Assembly (NCBI RefSeq): GCF_000208865.1
Contig: NC_018390.1
Span: 3,056,270-3,120,269, forward strand
DNA from: Neospora caninum Liverpool
Lineage: Eukaryota; Apicomplexa; Conoidasida; Eucoccidiorida; Sarcocystidae
DNA: 64,000 nucleotides
Direction of reading: 5' to 3'
Part shown: piece by piece, positions 35,501-48,600 of the stretch
Layout of the letters: each line of letters starts with the position of its first letter
Numbering within the stretch: the stretch's first letter is position 1
Notes under the pieces: generated by a model
What the model saw: only the letters and a program-made list of their open reading frames with translations
Told to the model about the DNA's origin: nothing
Databases searched by the model: none
Made by a program: the position numbers and the translations under genes

Positions 35501-37897
35501 GCAGGCGTGGTGAAGTCGTTCGCGGTCCGGAGAGTGAAGGTCAACTGGCTGCTCGAGAACAGCGAGTCGTGGTCGTCTGCGCCGCCTCCCCATCCGTTGG
35601 CCTCGCAGGCGAGCGATCACGACTGCTCGGAGCTACTGCCGCTTCAGCAGTTTGTGCTTCGCCTCGGACAGCCCGTCTACGTCAACATTCGCCACCACGG
35701 GCAACGCGCGTCTCCATCTGGCCTCGGGGCGCTCCCTGTCTCGGACGCCGCTCGCGCTGTGACTCGAGGGCCGTGCAAAGAGCCGGCGAGCCGTGCACCG
35801 AGTGAACCTTCGAGAGAAGATCACACAGAAGAGCAGAGCTCGCTTTCTGAGCAGACGCCGGCACATGCTTCTTCCCCCTCCAGTTCTTCCTCGAGTTCTT
35901 CCCCCTCCAGTTCTTCGTCGAGTCCCTCAACTTCGGGGTGTACGTCTCCCGAGCCGCTGTATCGGTTGGGCGTCGTTGAAGGCCTGGCCACGCGCTGCTG
36001 CGTGCTGTGGGATGACGGCAGCGTGACGCGCGAAGAGGGCAGACAGTTGACGCCGGTGAACGTGGATCGTGTGCCGCTCGGCCATTCGGAGTTTGTCGTG
36101 AGTCTGGCGATTCTCCCGCACATGTACGTGACGAAGAAGCTGACGCAGGACGACCTCGACAAAGCCGCGCAGGAGGAAGAGGCGGCGGAGGCGCGAGCGC
36201 GCGCCGCGGGGCCCGCTTGGTGGAACGCGCCCTACTTCGGAGACACTGAGCTCGGGCCAGACACGGCGGTGCCGGAGGAGTTGAAGGCGGTCGAAGTCGT
36301 TCGCGCGCTCTCGCGAGTCTGCAGGGAAATGGGCATCGCAGACTACCTCGGAAGCAACTTGCCCCTGGACTTGTCCCTCTTCGACGCGCCCTCAAATCGC
36401 ACAGACCGAGGAACCGAACCGGTGGATCGGAGAGCGACTCCGGGTCTCCGCAGGCGGCGCGAGAGGCGAGGACAGAGCGAGGGAGAGAGTGAGGGACGGA
36501 GAACGCAGAACGGAGAAACCGTGCAGGCTTCAGTTCCAGGCGACGAGAGGCTCGCGGCACGCGGGGCACCGACAGACGCCGAGAGCGCAGCGCATGCAGA
36601 GCGCAAAGCGGAGGCAAACGAAGGCGGAGAAAACGAAAGTGGAGGAAGCGGAAGTGGAGAGAGTGGCAGGCGGTCCAGCAACGACGACGATGCGTGGGAA
36701 GACTGTGGCAGCGAGGAAGACAGCGACGGGGCGGAGGGTGCGGGTGACTGCGTGGCGCCTCGCGAAGTGTCTTCGGGACGCGGAGCGCGGTTGGCGTGTG
36801 TGGGGACAACGGGCCTCGTCACCGGCGCCAGCGTGCAGGACGCAGTGGAGCATCTCCAAGATCTGTTCCAGTGTCTCCAAGACGCCGTCGGCCCCGGGAA
36901 CCTGAACGTGCCGATCTACAAACGGATTCCCGTTCTCCGCAGCCCCCCGGAACCGCGAGGAGAAGAACGCGGAGAAGCGGATGCATGCGCCACAAACAAC
37001 GCAGCCTCTCGTGACGCTTCTCGGCGCACAGCGGAGAACGGCGACGCTGGACCGGAATCGAATCCCAGCGCAGCCCCAGACGCCGACGCGTCTACCCCAT
37101 CCTCTTCTTCCCCATCCTCTTCTTCCCCGTCTTCGTCTTCCCCGTCTTCTGCTGAGGGCGATGGGGGGGAGTCGCGCCGCGCTCAGCGGCGTTCGCGGTC
37201 TCCAGAAGCCGAAGCGCCTGCGCGGCTGCACGCGTTGATGGGGCGCATGGTGAACGGGGAGCTACGGAGAAGAGAGCTTTTCCAGTTCATCGAGTTCATT
37301 CGAATGGCCGGGCCGACCGTGGTGGGGCCAAGCGGGGTTGGGGACGGCTCCTGGGTGAGCGCGAGCGGGCAACGCCGGCAGCTCGACCCGGTGCAAATTC
37401 AAGGAATCATCAACTGCGTCTTGTCCCTGCGCGGCGAGGCTGCTCTTTCCACGTTCCGCTCCTTCGCGGGCGCGAGGAACCAGGGACGGTTCGGAGACCG
37501 GGAAGTCGGCGTCGTCGTCTGCGTCAACCGCGAAGAAAAAACCGCCACAGTCGCGTGGCTCACCGACCCTGAAGCCTTCTTTGGTCAGACTCTCAACCAT
37601 CGCGAGAGAAACGAAATTACGCGCTGGGAACCCCCCCTCCCCCGTTCCTTGTGTTTTGTGAGACAGGGGTGGCGTGATCGAAAAAGCGCGAAGGAACAGG
37701 AGAAAATCTGGGGACTCGATGGCGGGACCCGCGGGTGGGAGCGCATGGGGCGAAGTCCCCTTTTCAGCGCCGTCGACTGGCATGTACATACACTTGACAC
37801 CGCCAACTTCGTAGAGGCAATCACGCAAAAGACGTGTCACGCTGCTCAGAGTCTTCAGCCCACACGCAAAGGACCTTACAAGGAAACCATAGACTAA

Positions 37898-37931
<34 letters not shown>

Positions 37932-37955
37932 GTGTACATGCAGATGTGTGGACAT

Positions 37956-37991
<36 letters not shown>

Positions 37992-39616
37992 TTGTTTGTG
38001 TCGGACGCGCCCTAGGCTTTCAGAGGTGATTGCAGGGGGTCAGAGTCCCAGAGAGGCGGCAGGTGTTCTCGTCCAAAATGACTGTCTCCTGTTCCCTTTG
38101 GTGGTGTCGTTGTGTACATGAGTTGATACAGAATGCAAATGTGCGCGTGTGGAGACGGGGGCTGCGTTTGCGAAGGCCCTCCGCCGTTTCCACGTGGACT
38201 TGTAAACACAGACGCGTCTGTACATCTATTTGCATGTATACGAAGATTTTGTGCATGTGTTTGCCTGCGAACGCGTTTTCGTACATTCGCCCCGTTCGTG
38301 TCTCGTCTTCAGCCGGGAGGGTCACAAAACCTGTTCCGGTTCTGCCTGCTTGTTGGTGGCCGCGGCGAGGGAGAAGAAAAGAGGAGAGTAAGAGCCAGGA
38401 GAGAGTACGAGAAATCTCTTTTCCGCCCTTTTTTCTTCCTTTCAGCGCGCGCCAGGAGTCTGCGGACGGAGATTGAGGCGGAGACGCGCGAGGCGCGGAG
38501 TCGGAAGGACGACCTCCACAGACGGACCGAGCTTCAACTCGCGCGCTTCGGCATTGCAGTAAGCCAAACACTTTGACTCGAAAATGCCTCAGACAAAATA
38601 CGCTCGATGTGAGTTTTGCTCAGGTGCACCCTAGAGGCTCTCAAAAGAAAAAAAGCGACGCTTCCAAGTCAGCCTCACATGTTTATTTCTCGATACAAGC
38701 GCGTTGTCGCCAATGTTTCCATCTCGACCGGTTGACCTCTAGATGTGAATCTAGAAACATATTCATATATATATATATATATGTATACAAACACGCATGT
38801 ATATATATATATATATATATGAGAGTATGCACATATATATGTGTATGCGAGTTTTTGTCCACATGTGCGTGCTTGAGTGTGTCGTGCGTGGAGCCTGTTC
38901 TCCGACTCCGGCCGCGAGAGGGCGTTTGGAGAGCCGTACGAGCAGAGAACGTGTGTGTTTTTCTTCAGATGTGGAACGGAGGTCGGCCGGATCGTCCGCG
39001 AGAAGACGCAACGGGCGCTCTCTACAGAGCCACTGCAGGTACACTTGCTTTCCCAGATTCGCCAGTGGAGCATGGCCTTGAGGCCCGAGAGGTTGCCTGT
39101 GTGTCTCGTCAGCGCGTGCGTGGATCCTTGGAGCGCAAACGGCGTCTCTCTTCTGTTTTTCGCCTCTCTGTGCTGGCAGGGGACTACACAGCAGGTGCGG
39201 CGGCGAATCTCGTGCGCGTGGAGTCAGTCCCTGTCACGGATTTGTCGCCCCTCAGTCGTTTCCTGTTTTTCCCGGGGGACTGCGCCCTCCTCGTGGACGA
39301 GACGGCGCGGCTCTCGGGAGCATGTGAGGGCCGCAACGCGGACGCGAGGGAGGGACAAGCGGGCAGTTTGGAGCCGCGAGAGAACGCGAAAAACGACAAA
39401 GTTTACCTCCAAGTCGTTGCGGTGAGGCCACGGCTTGGCTCGAATGCCGCTCCCGCCCGAAACACTTTACCAGCAGTTGAAGAGAACGACGCGGTTCCAG
39501 GCCGCCTCATGGTCGCCTCGAGCAAGAACCGCAACAGAACTTGGCGCAGAGACACAGATATATGCATGCCTGACTCCGAACGAAAGCGATAACTCTGTGC
39601 ACAGATACACCGCGGC

Positions 39617-39659
<43 letters not shown>

Positions 39660-39680
39660 AATGGATGTATATGTATACGC

Positions 39681-39717
<37 letters not shown>

Positions 39718-40853
39718 TAAGCGTCGAGGTATGGAACTATTAGCGTGTAGGTGGGGACGGACTGAAGCAGAGCTCTGAGCGTCTGTCGAGAGCATCGCGG
39801 GAGTGAGTCAGTGGAAACGTCGGACTGTTGACGTCGTTTTTGAGCAAAGATGCTTGTGTATTTTTCCGGGTTTTGGACGTGATCTCGTAAAAAAGATCGA
39901 TTTCACTGGGTTGGTCTTCGATGTATGAATGCTTCTACACTGCACTTTTTGCAGGCTTGTGGAGGCCTCGTCTGGTGTCGGACCTTCGACGGTCGTTTAG
40001 CGCCCTTCGCTCCCAACGAACTCGTTCCCCTCAACACGCGGTGGTGCGACTTGGAGCCTTCCTACGAAGAAGTAAGGCGGAGGAAGCAGAGATAACGGGC
40101 GCCGCTAGTGCCAAACTCTTCTCTCCTTTTCCTTCTCTATCTCTTCCCCTTTCCCTCTCTATCTCTTCCCCTTTCCCTCGCTATCTCTTCCCCTGTCCCT
40201 CTCTTCCTTTCTCTCTTTTCCCATCTACCTGTGTCCTTTTCTCTCCGCTTCTCTTCCGCTGTGTCTTTCTCTTGCTGCCTTCCGGTGTCGCTCAACGGGT
40301 TTCTGGTGCGTGCCTTCTCTCTTTCAGTCCTCAGATGAGGAGTCGGAGTACTCAGAGTCCGAAGCGGATGAGAGCAGCGAGGACGACTCCGAGGATCGCG
40401 AAACGCAGTCCTACGAAAGTTGGGAACTCGGTGAGACACGACCCAGTCTGTCGCTGGAAAAGCGATGCCCGACGAACGGGGCATCTCTTTTCGCCTGACG
40501 AGACAGAGCCACGAGCTTTCCAAGGCCCACCGACACCCGCTTGCCAGTACATCCTCGAGATAGGATAATATATGCATGCATATATATATATATATATATA
40601 AATTTATATGCGTTTACAGATGTATAGGTACCTAGGAATGTATACAGAGTAGATAAGCCGCTAGGGAGAGAGGTAGATATGTCTGTGCATTTGTGGCCAT
40701 GGGGTGTTGTTTGTGATTTCAGACGACGAATGGGAGAGCGACTCTGGGAGCACCAACGTGACAGACCTCTCCGATCCTGTTGGGAACGGCCCGAGTCGAT
40801 GCAGCAGCGTCGAGAGAATGAGCGATCAGTCGCAAGACGTAGCAGGCGGATAA
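32502..40853 (+). CDS. UBE2O/PHO2-like protein lacking a visible E2 (UBC) domain
   Basis: Eleven exons, all in phase: 32502-32703, 33365-33451, 34059-34563, 34900-35093, 35505-37583, 38446-38558, 38969-39038, 39180-39421, 39955-40071, 40328-40430, 40723-40853; 1280 residues. The protein follows the N-terminal half of UBE2O and plant PHO2/UBC24, which is built of repeated small beta modules: GLVVRTYRGIL, VQVAWADGSVENI, FYAGDLVVSKDGKSLGLVVEV, VIKDGHLGAVISCKVDYLIKL, MFPSQRIYVTGEWL, VVKSFAVRRVKVNWL, LGVVEGLATRCCVLWDDGSV and VGVVVCVNREEKTATVAWL. A coiled coil follows (about residues 1025-1060), then the acidic SSDEESEYSES...DDEWESDSGS box that precedes the UBC domain in relatives. The frame stops 33 codons after that box, and no catalytic-Cys UBC core is seen up to the next gene. 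The large exon 5 has Ser/Pro- and acid-rich inserts. Confidence 0.8.
33734..33747. repeat. Palindrome variant in UBE2O-like intron 2
   Basis: CGTGTACTTACACC; outer left base changed, centre CT. Confidence 0.55.
34728..34756. repeat. (TA)n microsatellite, UBE2O-like intron 3
   Basis: Uninterrupted TA run of 29 bases. Confidence 0.9.
35871..35936 (+). repeat. Ser/Pro-coding tandem TTCCTCGAGTTC-type repeat
   Basis: Imperfect 15-18-base units in exon 5 of the UBE2O-like gene encoding Ser-rich, Pro-punctuated sequence between two beta modules. Confidence 0.7.
37896..37987. repeat. Two (TA)n tracts, UBE2O-like intron 5
   Basis: TA runs at about 37896-37931 and 37961-37987, separated by a GTGTACATGCAGATGTGT stretch. 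Confidence 0.85.
38764..38821. repeat. Paired (TA)n tracts, UBE2O-like intron 7
   Basis: Two TA runs flank GTATACAAACACGCATGTATA. Confidence 0.8.
39619..39715. repeat. Paired (TA)n tracts, UBE2O-like intron 9
   Basis: TA runs at 39619-39652 and about 39686-39715, separated by a TGTATATAAATGGATGTATATG segment. Confidence 0.85.
40576..40602. repeat. (TA)n microsatellite, UBE2O-like intron 10
   Basis: TA run preceded by TATGCATGCATA, a TGCATGCA word embedded in alternating TA. Confidence 0.85.
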
Positions 40854-42607
40854 CGACAGTCCTCTTCTTTTCATCTCTTCGTTTCTCTTTTTCTTTCCTT
40901 CCTCTTTTCCTTCCTTCCTCTTTTCTTTTCTTCCTCTTTTCCTTCCTTCCTCTTTTCTTTTCTTCCTCTTTTTCTTCCTTCCTCTTTTTCTTTCTTCCTC
41001 TTTTCTTTTCTTCCCTTTTTTCTTTCTTCCTCTTTCCTTTTCTTCCTCTTCCTTTTCTCCTGTTCTTTTCTGTCTTGCTTGTCCGTGTGTGGCGGTGATT
41101 CCTCTCCCGGGGGTTCCATGTTTATTCAGTCGCGCGACTCGTGGAGCTGAACGCGACGCGTGCGCGGTTTTGTCAAAATGCGGAGACCAGCGATAAATCT
41201 GGAAGGAGTGCAGGAAGAAATTCCAAAGAGAGGGAAGTTGACGAACCAGAGAATCCACGAGCCTGCGGTTGAATGCTCCGAAGAACGCGACGGAGGTCGT
41301 CTCTGTAAAAGCGGTGGGAACGGTGTCTCTTCACGGGGACAAGAACGGCGAACACCCAGAGATGCGAGAAGCCCAGAAACGGAGCCGAGAAGACCAAGCA
41401 ACCTCAGAGCGAGACGCGGAGCTCTGTTCGGCGTGCCGAACAAGAGAGATGCGAACAGCCCGCTCTTGCCTCGTTCTTAAGCGAGGAAGGAATGCAAGAG
41501 GATCCCACGTGCACCTGTGGGCGGCACAACTTTCCTCGAGATTGGAAGTCGAAGAGGGAGGGCGTCTCGACGTGAAAAACCCGGAAAACGCGCGTGGCTC
41601 TGAGACACACACGCGTGCATCGAGCGACGTATACATCGATCTCGGGACGACCGGTTCGTTGACCTGGTTCTGTGTGACTTGTCCTTGCATTTCCGCGAAC
41701 AGCGATCGTTATATTCATGCATCTCAGCATGGATATACATTTCTTTTCAGACCGTTGGACACATTTGAACTGAAGATTTTTCCAGGGGAGGTGACAGGTT
41801 CCCTCGGGAAAACGTTCATTGCCGAGACACGTCTCGACAGCGACAGAACGCCGTGCACTGGCGACGGACAGAGAGAGCCTGGTGCGACTTTTTAGAAAGG
41901 TCGTTGGTGCATGAACCTTCCTAAATTTTCATCCTGCTGCGTCTCTAGCTGTGGAACACGTGCAAATGCTCCAGATGCTTCTGTAGATCCAAACGGTAGA
42001 GTACGGTGGTGTGCGCACAGGAGCGTCCCTACAGGAGAAAAGGAGCTGTCTCAGAAGGCTCGGAGCGAGTGAGGGAACTCTCAGCTTTGTCGGACTTGTT
42101 CTCGCATACGTCCTTGGTAGATCTCGAGGGATCGAGGCTACGGCAGAGACGCGCCGGATGCCTTCGCTGGCAACCCGATCCGCCCTCAGCCGTTCCTCTG
42201 GATGCGTTTTTCGCCCCTTTGTGCAGTGCAGCTACACTTTTTGCGCGCACACCTGTCCCGAGCTCTGCTCGGTCTCGACGGCGCCTTGAACGGAAACTTT
42301 CCGCTGCTGTGTTCCTGCGCTTTCGAGACACGGAGCACATCTGGAACGACGCGCGCGTCTCTCTTTGCCAGTCTCGATACTGTCTGGTGAAAACGCCTAG
42401 GACGAGAAGACGCGCGGGAGGCGAGGCCTTCAAAAGAAAGGCGGCTTCTCGCTCGCGCAGCCTCTCTCATTCTTCGACAACGTGGGCTCCCCTGCGTGAG
42501 GTGACGCGTCCCCACAGCTCTTCGCCCTCTCTTCCGCTTTTTCCTTTCCTGCCTTTTTTGAATTTTCGCTGGGCTCTTGCCCTTTCGTCGCCAGCTTTGT
42601 TGTCCCC
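40854..42607. other. Convergent gap UBE2O-like / amine oxidase
   Basis: Two 3' untranslated regions facing each other. 40862-41062 is a pyrimidine tract; after it the sequence is ordinary. I searched all frames here for a UBC core (HPN, a catalytic Cys in a GxxCLSLL-like context) because the upstream gene should have one, and found none. Confidence 0.6.
40862..41062 (+). repeat. CTTTT/CTTCC pyrimidine tract
   Basis: About 200 bases of CTTTTCTTCCTC-like repeats starting just after the stop codon of the UBE2O-like gene, so in its 3' untranslated region. Confidence 0.85.
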
Positions 42608-45600
42608 TCAAAGACTTGAAGCTCCACGCTCTGTCTTCTTCGCCTGTATCTGCCGATCCTCTTTCCCAAGCTCTGCCTGCACGGGCGGCGCCTCGCGAGT
42701 TGACCGTTCCCGAAACTCCCGCACCTTTTTCTCCAGCATCTGCATGCGCTCGCGTCGACTGAGACCTTTCCGAAGAAACACGTCTCTAGGGGCGCTGTAG
42801 CCGGCGACGCCTCCGTCTTTTCCGAAGACGAAGGCTCGGTCTGAGGCGAACCACCAGGTTTTCCAATCGTCCACACCTGCGGGCCAAGGCAGGCAATCCT
42901 CCTCTCCAGACCCGCGTGTCCCTGCGACCCTGGCCGCTCGTCCTCGTGAAGAGCCTCGCGTTCTCGCCTCCTCTCCCCCTTCTCCACGCTTCTCGCCTCT
43001 TGCTGGTTCCTCTGGATCTCGCGATGCCTCTCTCTCTCCTGGAGCGCCGCTGTCCTTCGCCGCGCCGGATTCTCGAACGGAGGCTCTGTCGGTTCTCCCA
43101 CGAGTCGCCGCGCCCTGGCCCTCCACCCTGCCGACTGGACCCGAAGAACACAGAGGCAAGCGAGCAGGAAACGCACCAGAGGAAGACATAGATGAAGAGG
43201 AAGACATGGATGAAGAGGAAGACCTAGATGAAGAGGAAGACATGGATGAAGAGGAAGACATAGGTGAAGAGCCAGATAGTGGGGGGGCGGTTCCCCAGTC
43301 TGTTAACCATGGCACGTTGTCGCAGGAGAGGAGAGAGGCGAGACACTCCGCAGCAGCTCTAGCGCCAGAGTGCATTGCGCCGTGGACGCACTGCGGCCCG
43401 ATTTCGCTGGTGTGCTCGCCGCAAAAGAAGACCACGCTGTCGGACAGAGACGGAGAAAACCGAGCCGCTTCGGAAACCGAAGCTCCCAAAGAAGCGGAAG
43501 AACTGGAGGAAAAGATGGAGGAGGACGACGTGTGCAAGGACGGCGCAGAGGACGGCGCCGACGTTTCAGAAGGTCGGGGTGAGAGAGTGGGTGAGGACGC
43601 GCCGTCCTGGCACAGGCCGTTCTCGCACAGGCTGACAGGGACCGGAAACGAGGGCGGCCAGGGGTGAGGTTGCGCAAGGAGCGAAGAGTCGTTTTCGTGA
43701 GATTCCTACAGAGACGCAAGGAAAAAACAATAAACAGAGGAACGGCCTGGGATACCGCACGTCGCCACCCCGTTGAAAACCCGGCCCCCGAGGCTGTGGC
43801 TTCCGCAACTTCTCCAAGGCCCTCTTCGACCGTGCGTCTCTGGGTTCCGAATCCTTTCTTGCCTCCCGCCTCTTCCTTCCCGTCTCTCTTTAAATACGCG
43901 CAGCGAACCTCACTGGCACTGCCTTATCAACGGACTCACACACACAACCACCTCAGACTATCCATATATATATATATATATCTGCATTTGTGTCGGTGTT
44001 GTGTGAGAGGAGTCATGGAATGAGATGCAGAAAGTGGGATGTGGAGGGACGACGGGTAGAATGGCGAGATGTGGAGGTACGGGTCGTTCGCTCTTTGCGG
44101 GGTGTCGCCTGTTTCGTGCTCACTTTCGAGCGGAAACCGTAGGAGCAGGAGTAGAGAGGATCTTCATCCCAGCGCGTGACAATCGCCTGAATCGGCCGAG
44201 GCTTTTTCTTCAGGCAAAACATTTGTTTCAGGACGAGACAGCACTCGTCGACAACCTCATCGTCCGACACCCTGGCGTCTGCCTCTTTGTTGTCCCCTGT
44301 TTGAGCCTGACTTTCCGGAAGCCTCGCTGTCTGCGATTCTGTCCACACATCCCAGTGGCAGTGCGCGGTCTCCGCCTCTTCCTCTGTCTCGCTGCCCAGC
44401 TCCCTCCCGTTTCCCTCCGTGTCCGCGCTCCTCAAAGATCCCTTACCGCCGTCCGCTTTCCGTTCGCGCGGAGTTTCCTCATCGCCCCGCGCCAAACGGC
44501 TAGACCTCCGCGGCGGACTCGCTGCCTGCCTCTCAGCTGTACGTACACCTGAAGTCGCTCCAGGGCCCCCGCCCGCAGCGAAGCCGCGCGAACGTCGAAG
44601 CTTCGGAGACCTCAAAGGCGGACGGGAAGAGAAGGAAAAAGCGGAAGCGGCGGCCGAGGCCGCTCTGGTTTCGCGTTTGGATTCAGCGGCTGTCCGTAGC
44701 GACTGAGACTCTTCGGCGAGAGGACACTCGAGCTCGGTCTGGAGACGCGAGGGCTTGGCGGCTCCTCCACAGGAGAGAGGCGACAGGCCGCCCTCCGTTG
44801 CATCAGCCGGCTCCGACTTTTCGTTTTTCTTTCTCTCCGCCTGCTTGGCAGCGCGCAGCCGCCTTCGCTCTCGTGCACGCCTCACCAACCGCCAGCCGTA
44901 GTTCCCGAAGCTGTGCGCCACCAGGCAGTGCGACTTCCCGAACGCATGCAAGTTCATGAACTGGAAGAGCGGCGAGAAGGAGGGATTGAGGAAGGGAACA
45001 GACGGCGGCCAGAAGACTCTGAAGCAGCACGCAGCGACACAGAGACGCGACGCGAAGGAAAGAGACAAACGGTTGAATCCTGTAGCGCGAGAACCGGGAA
45101 CCTGCGAAGCCTCTTGGAGACAGGGAGCAAAGGAGCGGCGTCTGCGCCGCTCTTTCTCCGATTCGCAAAGACGAGAAGAGCAGAGACAAAAGAGAAACAG
45201 AAAGACGGAAATAGATGGACAGGCATTCAGCCTTTAGACTGCATCATTACTCGCGTCATTCTCCGATTCTCTTCGCCAACAACGGAAAGGTATCCAGCAA
45301 CCACGCACAACACTGAAGTTAAAAATACGCATTCACACAGACACACGCGGGTACACACACGTGATGCAAATACACACATATTATATATATATATAATATA
45401 TATGTAGATATTACGTAGATTTCCATGCATGTACATATAAATGTGCAGATATGCGTAAGTTTTGAAGAGCTGCAGCATCTGAAGGCCTTTCCTTTTCCTG
45501 TGAGCAGCTGACCGTCGCACAGGGAGTGCTCTCTTTCTCTCTCTCTCTCTCTGGTTCTTACTCCTGAAAGCGGAGAATAACTTTATTATGAGATCCTGCG

Positions 45601-48600
45601 CCCCATCGCTGGATGGCCCGGCTTTTCTCGGCAGAGAGCTCCGGTTCGAACGAAATCACTTTCTTCTTGAGAACGCCGATGGGGACGCTGACGATACACT
45701 TCATGGCGTAGACCTCGCGGCTGTCCAGACACCTGCAGCGGTCGCCCTCTGCCGGTCTTGGGTACTTGCAGGGAGTGTCTACAGATTTCCTCTCGGGTTT
45801 CTCCCACCTCCTCGACGCAACATTCACAGCGCTCTCTTGGCCTTCCCTTCCGAGACTCCTCCCCGTCGTGTCTTGCTCGTCTTCCTCTCTCTTCGGATGC
45901 CTCGGCTCCGGGCCGTTCCGCGTCACTTTACGGCTTCCCTCAGGAGCTCGCGCAGGCTCGCAGTCTCCCCCAGTCTCCACTTTCACGAACGCCTCCGCTC
46001 TCGGCGCGGCCTCTCCGACGCCCTCAGTTCTCTCCACACCGGCTTTGTCTTCCTTCTCGCCCGCATCGGCGGCCTCCACCGACGCATCCGTCTCGCCGCC
46101 AAGCGTCTCTCCCGTTCGTCCCTCTTTCTCTGCCGCCTCGCTGCGACTGCGGGCGCCTCCCACCGGCCATTTCTCTCTCCCTTTTCCTCCACACACACAA
46201 GAGCAAGAAGCGCAAAACGCAGAGCACGAGCAAGCCGGAGCGAGGAACGCGCTGCTGGCGGAAGCCTCGTATTTTTGCAGGCTGATTCGCACGCCGTTGT
46301 AGAGCCCAACCCATGGCCAGAACGATGGATCTTTTGTGCATGCGTCAACATAGGCGGCATGGCTAGCATCTGCGATCTCAGTCTCTCTGCCTTCTTCCTC
46401 TCTCTCCTTCTTTTCCTCCTGTTCTTCGTGGGTTTTGTCTCCTCCGTCTCTCTCGGCGCCAGGGGAAGCGATCGCTCGTCGTGCCGCAGCGGCTGGCGAG
46501 CGCGAACCCAGAGGCGGCGACGAAGGGACGAAAGGCAGAAAAGAAGGAAAGACGGCCTCCGTCGGGAACTCGTCGACCGCCGGGAGCAGCTTCACGCGCC
46601 GCGCCTGCCATCCCAGAAGGGCGCATTCCGACAGGCCGAAGGTGCGCGCGAGGAGCGTCGAGAGCCATGCATAGCCCTGAACACCACCAGGGACAGAAAG
46701 CAAAACGCTCGACCAGACTGGAGGCGACAGAAAGCCAACCAAAGCGAAGTCAGGAACGGAAATGCTTTCGTGAAGCAGGGACACCCGACGCGCCGCGCCT
46801 CGAAAAAGGACTGCACCAAGGACAAGTGGATATTCCCAGTGTGTAGCGACGCTGTAGGGATATAAGGAGTCACTTTTCTTTCTCGCAAACACACGTTGAT
46901 TGAAGAGAAGAATCGCCCAGCGCCGCCAAGGACAGGCCTGACAGGACTCCAAGACAGTCGGCTCGCGGCCGCTGCAGCCTCCCGCGAAAAACGGTCTTTC
47001 GTGAAACGCGTGTGCCTGTGTGGCGACGTCGAGAGACAGACTGGGGCGAGGCAACACGCCACAGAGCGAGAAAACAAATGCCATGGAAGAGGAGGCCCCC
47101 CCCCGTGGCCGGTGTATGCCAAGACTTCATCCTATCCGGCGTATACCGAGCACCGACGGGATATTGAAACCTCGCAGTTTCGGCTGTCTTTAGTAGGCCT
47201 GGCTGACGCGTGGGTGTGAACACGGCAATCCTGAAGGGCCTGGGAGTCTCAAAAACGTGACGCCGAGGCGAACCAAAAAGTGGGGCGACTGAGCCTGCAA
47301 ATCTGTGTCTCTCGGTGTCTCTCGAGTTTCGCGGCGGGTGATAAAGACAGTGCCTCCCGCGACGCCTCCAGAATACACGCCGGAGACTGTGAGAGAGGTG
47401 CGCGCCTCCTCCCATAAGTTTCTTTCGAGCCGAGCGAGAGGGGCGAGTGAGCACGCCGCTGTTCCCTCCGACTGGACTCCAAGGATTGCTGCTCTCTGCG
47501 AGAGAGTGTCTTTGCGCCCCCAGCCCCCGGCAGATTCAGCGTTTTCGTTGGCTTTCGAGACTTTCTTACGTCTGTGAAGAGGCGGTCTCCATCCGCCGCC
47601 TCAGGCTCGAAGAGATGCGGCGTCGGAACGCCCTCAAACTTCCGGCGTGCGAGGAGGACGTGCTCCCGCACACCCAGTTGGCGATAGCTTTCTGGAGAGA
47701 GAAAGGGGAAGAAGGAGCGCTTTCGACCGCTCCTCGCACGTCCTGAGGTGTCCAGACACCCGGGCGCAGAACTGTCGCCTGTCTCCGTTTGGCGGCGCCT
47801 GTCCCCGGTGGCCCACGCGGGTCCTCCGGGGGCTAAGGGCCTCTCGGCGCGCCTCGACCTCCCAGAAGCGTCGCCTCGTCCTGTGGGGCAAGACTTGACT
47901 GGGCCGGTCGTGGATCTTCTCTTCCTTCTCGGCTCACCGTCCTTTGAAGCGGCGTCGCTGCCTTCTTCAACGCGCGGCAAACCTTTCCCCGCCGCAGAAC
48001 TACGGCGCGTCTCTCCCGCTTCTCCGTCGCCTTCCTCTTCATCCTCTTCTCTTCCGTCTTCTCTTCGATCCTCTTCTTTGCCGCCCTCTTCTGGTCCGTT
48101 TTCTTCGGGTTCGTCCTCCTCTTCGCTGTCTCCAAGAAGTTCGCAAGCATCCACCTCGCTCAAGTCGCAAACGTAGCCGAAGGATCTCTGCAGCATCTTC
48201 AGAATCACTTCTTCGTCTGTTTTCCTCCAGTAGAGCCTGTCCTGTCCCACCCTCGCCGCGCTTGCTTTCTCGGGTTTCTGTTCGGCCTTTCCACCGGCGG
48301 ATGCTCCGCAGCCCGGGTTTCTCTGCGAAGAAGCCTCCGCGCGAGCGAGAAACGGGTGTTTCCTTGGGAAAGCAGGCGGACCCCGAGAGGAAAGACGCGA
48401 CAAACGGGAAGACGTCTCCCCTCCTCTCGTCCCGCGTGCAACTTCTCCCTGCCGTCCGGCCTGCTCCCTGTCCAGTTGGCGGTCGTGCCTCGCGTCCCTC
48501 AACGCCCGGGCTGCAAGGGCCTTCTTGTCTCCGACTCTTCGGCTCCACACACGCGCAGTGTCTCCGCCTCCCTGGAGAAAGGTGACCAGTCCCCCCGGCA

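Noticed and set aside
35682..36809. Minus frame of 375 codons
   Set aside because: Opposite the large UBE2O-like exon, Arg/Pro-rich, no domain.
43206..43667. Plus frame starting with an acidic DEEED repeat
   Set aside because: Antisense of the 18-base repeat and exon 4 of the oxidase, which contains the conserved GEHT motif.
45588..46865. Plus frame of 425 codons
   Set aside because: Opposite LSD1 exon 2, whose minus frame contains conserved flavin-oxidase blocks.
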